Assembly (NCBI GenBank): GCA_000316135.1
Contig: JH993925.1
Location: 2,579 to 26,186 of the forward strand
Direction of reading: 5' to 3'
Source of the DNA: Trachipleistophora hominis
Lineage: Eukaryota > Microsporidia > Pleistophoridae
Length of the DNA stretch: 23,608 nucleotides
This document shows, piece after piece, positions 18,345 through 23,608 of the stretch. Both the position numbers and the translations under genes were made by a program. The notes under the pieces were generated by a model. That model did not search any database. It was given only the letters and a program-made list of their open reading frames with translations, and was not told the origin of the DNA. The stretch's first letter is position 1, and each line of letters starts with the position of its first letter.

Positions 18345-19612
18345 TAACCCACTGTACAATCACAACCAACATATTTACATTAGCACTGAATGTCTATCAG
18401 CTGTACGTACTGCTCACCAAGACGTACTACTACTCATTTGTAATGACACCGCGTATGAAGGCGTGTGCGTTGATGCACGGATGTTATAATTTGGTGGCTG
18501 CTGCGTATTCGTTTGGTAGTTTGGTGATGGTTTGTTATGATGGATTGTCTTTTTTAAGGTATTTGGGTGAGTATGTGCAGATGATGGTTGTGTTGTTGGT
18601 TGCTGAGGTAGGAAAGGAGAAGAGGATGAAGTATGACGGAGATATGAAGAGAGGAGATTGGGTTAAAGAGGGTATGAAGAGAGGAGAATGGGTTAAAGGG
18701 TTAGAGGGGAAGGGTTACTTCAAAGAAGGTTTAGAAGGAAAGAATTACCTTAGAGAAGGTTTAGAAGGAATAAACATTAGAGAAGGTATGAAGAGAGGGG
18801 ATTGCTTTAAAGGACCAGAAGGAGAGAATTACCTTAAAGAAGGTTTAGAGGGAAAGGATTGCTTTAGAGAAGGCTTAGAGGGAAAAGATTACCTTAGAGA
18901 AGGCTTAGAAGGAACAAACCTTAAAGAAGATATGAAAAGATCAAGAAGGAATGAGAACGTAATAGAACAGGAGAGATTGAAAAAGAGCCTAGAACAGGAA
19001 ATAAACGGAGAGCACGAGCTAAGCCACAAGAATTTAGAAGGACAGGATCATAATGAGGAAGAGAGGTATGATGACATCTTAGAGCGTGCAATAGCACCGT
19101 ATAGTACCAACGGTGTAGAACAGCTTCGTACAGACCGTATAAACGATTTGCACGGCGTTACCACAAAACCTGCCCGTAAGGATGCACGTCCATCCTCCGG
19201 CCCACCAGTCGTACCGTTAACCATGACAATAACAACGTCCCTTCTCCTATGCATAGCAAGCATTTACTTCAGAGACATGCCCACGCTGCATGACGTGTTC
19301 TTCAGCGCCCTTATCACGTGCAATCTTGTGGTCATTCTGGTGCTTAACTGCGTGTACAGGGCAGGTGCTACGAATGCGCTGTGCAACGTGCTGCTTATCA
19401 TTGCTGAGCTGCTCAGCATTTTTGTGCAGGTTAAGGTGCTTAGAAAGAGCATCTTCTACGATCTGCTGAGCTGTGTTAACGTGTTTGCCATGGTTGCACT
19501 GTTTAGGAGTGTTGATGGTGCGTTGTTTGATAGACCGGGGACTGTGCCGTTTTATACGGCGTTAATGCCTGAGAACTACGATGAAGAGTTTTGTAAGAAA
19601 GTGCATCGGTAA
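18341..19612 (+). CDS. Multi-pass membrane protein with repeat-bearing loop
   Basis: This 423-residue protein is of unknown function. There are about three helices at the N-terminus (residues about 8-26, 42-66 and 72-90) and four near the C-terminus (about 293-310, 317-338, 344-365 and 370-390). Between them lies a hydrophilic region of about 200 residues. Its first half is a tandem repeat of roughly ten residues (EGLEGKDYLR type, about eight copies, 110-195); its second half is charged and helical. If all seven helices span, the two termini lie on opposite sides. The start chosen is the first ATG of the frame; an in-frame stop lies 24 bases upstream. No CCC motif precedes it. A seven-helix layout alone does not establish a receptor or transporter, and no signature motif was seen. 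Confidence 0.75.
   Translation: MITHCTITTNIFTLALNVYQLYVLLTKTYYYSFVMTPRMKACALMHGCYNLVAAAYSFGSLVMVCYDGLSFLRYLGEYVQMMVVLLVAEVGKEKRMKYDGDMKRGDWVKEGMKRGEWVKGLEGKGYFKEGLEGKNYLREGLEGINIREGMKRGDCFKGPEGENYLKEGLEGKDCFREGLEGKDYLREGLEGTNLKEDMKRSRRNENVIEQERLKKSLEQEINGEHELSHKNLEGQDHNEEERYDDILERAIAPYSTNGVEQLRTDRINDLHGVTTKPARKDARPSSGPPVVPLTMTITTSLLLCIASIYFRDMPTLHDVFFSALITCNLVVILVLNCVYRAGATNALCNVLLIIAELLSIFVQVKVLRKSIFYDLLSCVNVFAMVALFRSVDGALFDRPGTVPFYTALMPENYDEEFCKKVHR
18640..18925 (+). repeat. 30-bp coding tandem repeat in membrane protein
   Basis: Imperfect tandem repeats of about 30 bp have the core GAAGGTTTAGAGGGAAAGGA and encode EGLEGK-D/N-Y/C-L/F-R/K. Interspersed units of the type ATGAAGAGAGGAGATTG (MKRGDW/C) suggest a higher-order unit. 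All length changes keep the frame. Confidence 0.85.
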
Positions 19613-19669
19613 GGGATACGTAGGTTAGACGGGCAATGAACGGCGTAATTAGTAAAATGTTAATAGAGA

Positions 19670-19810
19670 GATGGGGTAATATGATGATAAGGATTGGTAG
19701 TATAAGAGTTGACAGATTAAGAGTTGATAGTATAAGAGTTGATAAAATGAACATTAACTATCAATGAAACATTAACTATCAATGATACATTAACTATCAA
19801 TGATACATCA
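19670..19810. repeat. Two short repeat blocks between convergent genes
   Basis: First come three units of TAAGAGTTGATAGTA type (about 19700-19745), with almost no C. Then follow about four units of CATTAACTATCAATGAAA or CATTAACTATCAATGATA type (about 19750-19805). They fill most of the gap between the convergent membrane-protein and 144-residue genes. Confidence 0.8.
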
Positions 19811-19885
19811 ACACGTCAATAAACATCAACAATAACTTCAATGGTAAGAACCCTCAAGTAATAAAAAATGCATGAACTGCTCGTT

Positions 19886-20320
19886 CTACTTCTCTACGCA
19901 CGTAAAAACAGCCCTAACATCCCCTAAAAACACCACCTCATCACCAAAAACGTACGCGTGCATTTCATCATCCTTAACAGGCACAATCACAAAACGTTCA
20001 CTCTCAAGCATCTGCCGGTCAGCATGCACGAGAAAGGCGTGCGCATAAATATCGAACGGTTCATCAGCGGTGCACTGCTCAGCATGCACATGCCTGTAGA
20101 CCGGCTCATCATGCACCCTGCCCAGTTCTTTACGTGCAGGTTTCTTTAGCCTTTGCGTGTTAATGTGTGGGATGGATGATAATAAACGTTCATTGTCTGT
20201 TTTACCTTCTTTGTGCTCGTTTGCGAGCACGTGCTGTTCTAACTGCGGTTCATCCGCTGTTTTACGTGCCCTTGGCTCAAACACCATCTTTGCTTTTCCT
20301 CCGCGTGTTCTTTCATGCAT
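19886..20320 (-). CDS. Unknown 144-residue protein
   Basis: The frame is moderately GC-rich with good codon variety, so it is very probably real. I start it at the ATG at 20320 because CCC touches that codon (CTGCCCATG), as in other genes here. The same frame stays open 34 more codons upstream but only to a GTG, with no ATG. The product is hydrophilic and His-rich. Residues 1-75 are charged and probably disordered. Residues about 80-144 look like a small beta-rich domain (FDIYAHAFLVHAD, RFVIVPVKDD, MHAYVFGDEVVFLG, VRAVFTCVEK). There is no signal peptide and no membrane segment. No family is recognised. It is convergent with the membrane-protein gene and divergent from ISD11. Confidence 0.7.
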   Translation of the reverse strand: MHERTRGGKAKMVFEPRARKTADEPQLEQHVLANEHKEGKTDNERLLSSIPHINTQRLKKPARKELGRVHDEPVYRHVHAEQCTADEPFDIYAHAFLVHADRQMLESERFVIVPVKDDEMHAYVFGDEVVFLGDVRAVFTCVEK

Positions 20321-20323
20321 GGG
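20321..20323 (-). promoter_or_regulatory. CCC start-site motif of the 144-residue gene
   Basis: The coding strand reads CTGCCCATGCATG with CCC directly before the ATG. It decides the start over the longer open frame that lacks an ATG. Confidence 0.5.
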
Positions 20324-20444
20324 CAGTATGAACTGCCCCTTTTTTTGTAAGGGTTGTTCTTCAAGTGTTGAACGTATTCTATGCGTTTTAAGAGGTGTTA
20401 TTTTCTTTATCGTTCTATACACCCTCTAACATCGTAATAAAATA

Positions 20445-20565
20445 ATTAGTATTACTATAGGGATGTAAATGGTATTACTATAGGGATATAAATGTTATTA
20501 CTCTCCAATATAAATGTTATTACTCACCAATATAAATGGTATTACTCACCAATCCTATTACTCCC
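20445..20565. repeat. Short tandem repeats upstream of ISD11
   Basis: Units of about 22-27 bp of the type ATTACTATAGGGATRTAAATG and ATTACTCACCAATATAAATG occur five or six times. They lie between the divergent 144-residue gene and ISD11. After them the plus strand becomes a pyrimidine-rich, G-free stretch up to the ISD11 start. Confidence 0.8.
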
Positions 20566-20568
20566 TAA

Positions 20569-20859
<291 letters not shown>

Positions 20860-21501
20860 GTGCATTAAAGAGGCGTTTCTTTTTTTGCTGTGGCCTTTCT
20901 GAATGGAGAGCTGCTGTTTATGCATTTTAGTTTTGGTGTGTGTTTATATGCGCGCGTGTTGTTTTTGGTTGGTCTTTGATGTATTGATCGCTTTCATGCG
21001 TTAATTATGTTTTTATTTATATGCACCTTATTCTTTCATTCTTAGCTCTGCTTATTCATTAATAATCGATCGTTTAACTGCTCTTTATTCATCCTCATTT
21101 ATTTTGTTTTTACGTAATAATCGTATTTTACGCACTTAGTTTATTTTCATTTTTCTACTTGCCACGGCTGTTATTCACGTATATTATTTTATTTTTTTTA
21201 TTTTATTATTCTTTATGTTAAGTTATTCTTTATGCTTAGTTATTCTACTGTGTTATTATTCTGCTATGCTTAGTTATTCTACTATGTTTATTTATTCTAT
21301 TACACTTATTTATTCTTTATGTTAGGTTATTCTATTACACTAATTTATTCTATTACACCTATTCAATCTATTCCAGTTACTTATCCAACCATCCATTCAT
21401 ACTTATCATTATTCATCCATTCATACTAATCCTTCTTCATCAATCCATACTAATCCTTCCTCATCAATCAGATCGTCCCTTTTATTTTCCATTTTTTTAA
21501 T
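20860..21501. other. Intergenic region, T-rich then pyrimidine-rich
   Basis: The first 100 bases after ISD11 are T/G-rich. From about 21180 to 21460 the plus strand carries irregular repeats of TTATTCTATTACACT and CATCCATTCATACT type with little G. This is the upstream side of YIF1. Confidence 0.65.
21190..21460. repeat. Pyrimidine-rich degenerate tandem repeats upstream of YIF1
   Basis: Repeated words are AGTTATTCT with TATG or ACTATG (about 21200-21300), TTATTCTATTACAC (about 21290-21360), and CATCCATTCATACT then TCATCAATCCATACTAATCC (about 21390-21460). Copies are short and irregular. Confidence 0.7.
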
Positions 21502-21505
21502 CCCC
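21502..21505 (+). promoter_or_regulatory. CCCC start-site motif of YIF1
   Basis: CCCC touches the start codon in CCCCATGGAC, identical over ten bases to the ISD11 start. Confidence 0.65.
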
Positions 21506-22096
21506 ATGGACACTCTCGGCCAAAACGCCCTTAACGCAGGCAAATCATACGTCAACACCCGCATACACACCCTCAGCCCATCTATCCTCCGTCCATACTT
21601 CAAAGTAACACCCAACCACGTTCTATCACGCATCATCCTCCTACTATTCCCATTCAAAACGTCTCGCTGGACGTTATTCTCGCCCGATCTGTACGTGCCA
21701 TTCGTATCATACCAGTCCTTTTTGCTCGTCAAGGCGCTGTGCATCAAGAATAACAAGCTGTTTGCGTATTATTTTACCAAGACGCTGGTGATTGAAGTGC
21801 TGCTGATCGTATTCGTGAAGGCGCTTTCTTTTTTTATGGATGTTGAGATTATGGTAATTAATTTGGTGGCTGTTTCTTTTCATAAGTATATTGTGATGGT
21901 TGCTGGGCTGCTGTGTGGTAGTTTTAATCTTTTTGTGGGCAGGTTGGCGTGGATGTACTTGGTGGTGGCTATGTTTGTGTTTTTTTGTAGAGGGTTTAAG
22001 TATGTGATTGGATCATGTGGGGTGAGGAGGAAAAGCGTTTACTTTCTTATGTTTGTGGTTGTTTTGGAGTGTTTTTATGTTTTGTTGTTGAAATGA
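21506..22096 (+). CDS. YIF1: YIF1 family ER-Golgi membrane protein
   Basis: This 196-residue multi-pass membrane protein belongs to the YIP1/YIF1 group, which partners Yip1 and Ypt/Rab GTPases in ER-to-Golgi vesicle transport. Key matches are the N-terminal L-G-x-x-x-x-x-G-x-x-Y-V-N pattern (residues 4-16), YFKVTPNHVL (31-40), LLLFPFKTSRW (45-55) and SPDLYVPFVSY (59-69), which corresponds to the A-P-D-L-Y-I-P signature. About five hydrophobic segments follow (62-80, 92-110, 115-140, 147-161 and 177-195). Yeast and animal members are about 290-310 residues; the missing part is mostly the long cytosolic N-terminus and the linker before the P-D-L-Y motif. The start is fixed by CCCC. The 5' half of the coding strand is C-rich and the 3' half G-rich. 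Confidence 0.85.
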   Translation: MDTLGQNALNAGKSYVNTRIHTLSPSILRPYFKVTPNHVLSRIILLLFPFKTSRWTLFSPDLYVPFVSYQSFLLVKALCIKNNKLFAYYFTKTLVIEVLLIVFVKALSFFMDVEIMVINLVAVSFHKYIVMVAGLLCGSFNLFVGRLAWMYLVVAMFVFFCRGFKYVIGSCGVRRKSVYFLMFVVVLECFYVLLLK

Positions 22097-22109
22097 AGTG
22101 TAATTGGTT

Positions 22110-22470
22110 AGATTAGTAATGATTAAATGGTTAGTTTGTAATGATTATTTAATGTTTGATTAATAGAGACTTTGTTTTTTAATTTGTAATGATGGTTCAT
22201 TTGATTAATAGTCTGAGTTGTTAAATAGTTTAATTTTTAATGGTTCATTTGTTTAATAGTTTAATTATATTATTAAATAATCTAATTGTATTATTTAATT
22301 ATATTGTTTAATAGTTTAATTATATTATTAAATGTTCTAATTTGTATTGTTTAGTTGTATTATTTAATAATCTAATTATATTATTAATAGTTTAGTTGTA
22401 CTATTTAATAGTCTAATTGTATTATTAAATGTTCTAATTTGTATTGTTTAATTATATTGTTAAGTGGTCT
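22110..22470. repeat. AT-rich, C-poor degenerate tandem repeats after YIF1
   Basis: Repeated words are TAATAGTTTAATTATATTAT and TAAATGTTCTAATTTGTATT, interleaved irregularly. C is scarce on the plus strand. The block begins just after the YIF1 stop codon. Confidence 0.8.
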
Positions 22471-23029
22471 AATCCGTAATGCTGAATAATATCAACGTAG
22501 TTATTGTTTAAACTCGTGTTTTGTAATAATTGTTTAATTTTTTATATCGTCTTATTAAATTAATATTGTTAAAATGGTTATTTATTTACTGTTAGAAGGT
22601 CCTTTGACATTCTTATTATTGTTTAAGGAGGGTATTCTATTTAATATTGATATGGGGGTTAATAATTTTAATGGTGATTTATACCAGATATTGATTTTTC
22701 TTGAAGAAGAAACATATTTACTAATTTTCAACATTCATCTTAATTCCCATTTAACATGACGAAATATTGAGTAAAATATAAAATACTGATATTGATTGCG
22801 TGAAGGTTTGCCCCATATTACGATTGTTAAAGGAAGACCGTTTTATTTATTATCGTTGATTGCGGAGATATAAACCTTTTATGGCGATCATAGGACTGTT
22901 ATTTTGTATAACACGGTTATATTGTTAATAAATGCTTCTTATAGGCGTTAACTATTGTGAATTGTTTTTATAAGATACATATTTTATCATTAAGCTATAA
23001 ACACGCTTATCCTTGTGCGTTAGCACTTA

Positions 23030-23164
23030 TTGTGATTTGTTCAGCCTTTGGTTTGAAATTAAAGATCATTTCCTAAGTGTTTACCTTTCACAGCAAGTAA
23101 TTGTTGTGACTTGTTCAGCCTTTGGTTTGAGATTAAACATCATTTCCTAAGTGTTTACCTTTCA
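23030..23164. repeat. 61-bp direct duplication, 74-bp period
   Basis: Copies at 23030-23090 and 23104-23164 share TTGTTCAGCCTTTGGTTTGA and TCATTTCCTAAGTGTTTACC with a few substitutions. A short A/T/G stretch separates them. Confidence 0.92.
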
Positions 23165-23545
23165 TAATAGATAAAATTGTAATTTATGTTTTCCTTATAT
23201 TCGTGGTACTAGGACGTTTAACCATAAAGGATATGGTTTTGGAACGTTTACGGAATAAAAACGGTTAATACGCGCACATATTTTAATATTTCTAAAAACA
23301 TGTGATAATTCGTTACAAAAGGTTATATAGATCGTGATGGATTATCAGCACGCTATAAGAGTTTGTATATGACAGTAAGGTATGACTGTATTTTATAGAA
23401 TTAACTTTCATATTAAAACTGTCTATAGATAACACAGTCTTATAAAATGGATAATACCATGCAATCATCGTTCTTATATCAAATAAAAAACCATTCTGCC
23501 GTTGCTTAACGTACCACTCATTCGTTCAAATTAATATTTATTTTC

Positions 23546-23596
23546 AAAAAGACAACTTGCAAGCTGATTGGCCAGTTCGAGAAAAAAATCAAAAAA
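23546..23596 (-). repeat. Dispersed 51-bp repeat, copy 2 (inverted)
   Basis: This is the reverse-complement match of 5149-5199, with three visible transitions inside the core. Similarity fades on both sides within the window, so 51 bp may be the full unit; the window ends 12 bases later, so an extension on that side cannot be excluded. Confidence 0.85.
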
Positions 23597-23608
23597 TATT
23601 ATGTCGTC

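Larger units (their letters stand above)
22097..23608. other. AT-rich spacer to the window end
   Basis: No gene is supported. The 61-codon frame at 22574-22759 has an ATG but no start signal or recognisable motif. Contents are C-poor AT repeats (22110-22470), a 61-bp duplication (23030-23164) and the second copy of the dispersed 51-bp repeat (23546-23596). Confidence 0.65.

Noticed and set aside
22574..22759. 61-codon frame after YIF1
   Set aside because: It has an ATG but no signal, motif or codon variety; frames of this length are expected by chance.

Overview
The window looks like nuclear DNA of a microsporidian or a close relative. Three things point there. (1) Protein-coding genes are intronless and compact, with moderate GC, in very AT-rich spacers. 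(2) Most recognisable genes have a CCC or GGG run at or just before the start codon, the start-site signal described in Microsporidia. (3) The proteins are eukaryotic and cut down: a 71-residue ISD11 (mitosomal Fe-S assembly), a 196-residue YIF1, and a protein disulfide isomerase with one active site. The species cannot be named from this. The low gene density (about nine well-supported genes in 23.6 kb) suggests a lineage with larger spacers than Encephalitozoon.

Layout, left to right. 1-2468: AT-rich spacer with two tandem duplications. 2469-3824 (-): secretory PDI-like protein with a KEEL ER-retention end. 4086-4358 (-): small repeat ORF built on a 24-bp minisatellite. 4404-6580: spacer with a telomere-like motif, a 51-bp dispersed repeat and a nearly G-free minisatellite. 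6581-9385 (+): DHH1/DDX6 RNA helicase with a roughly 540-residue disordered N-terminal extension. 9386-12809: C-poor minisatellite and a long AT-rich spacer. 12810-13778 (-): RhoGAP-domain protein. 13785-16207: spacer with a 50-bp tandem repeat, a small ORF and a compact region predicted to fold as RNA. 16208-16747 (-): single-pass membrane protein with PPxY and LPxY motifs. 16967-17167 (-): possible 66-residue protein. 18341-19612 (+): multi-pass membrane protein with a 10-residue tandem repeat in one loop, preceded by a small overlapping ORF. 19886-20320 (-): unknown 144-residue protein. 20644-20859 (+): ISD11. 21506-22096 (+): YIF1. 22097-23608: AT-rich spacer ending in an inverted copy of the 51-bp repeat.

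The genes do not form one pathway. They are housekeeping functions: ER folding (PDI), ER-Golgi transport (YIF1), mRNA decay and translational repression (DHH1), Rho signalling (RhoGAP) and Fe-S assembly (ISD11). The most interesting points are a strand-composition pattern around genes (G-poor upstream, C-poor downstream, both often minisatellites), the candidate structured RNA at 15380-15494, the PY-motif membrane protein, and the very long low-complexity extension on DHH1. All identifications come from reading motifs by eye. No database search, folding program or codon model was run.
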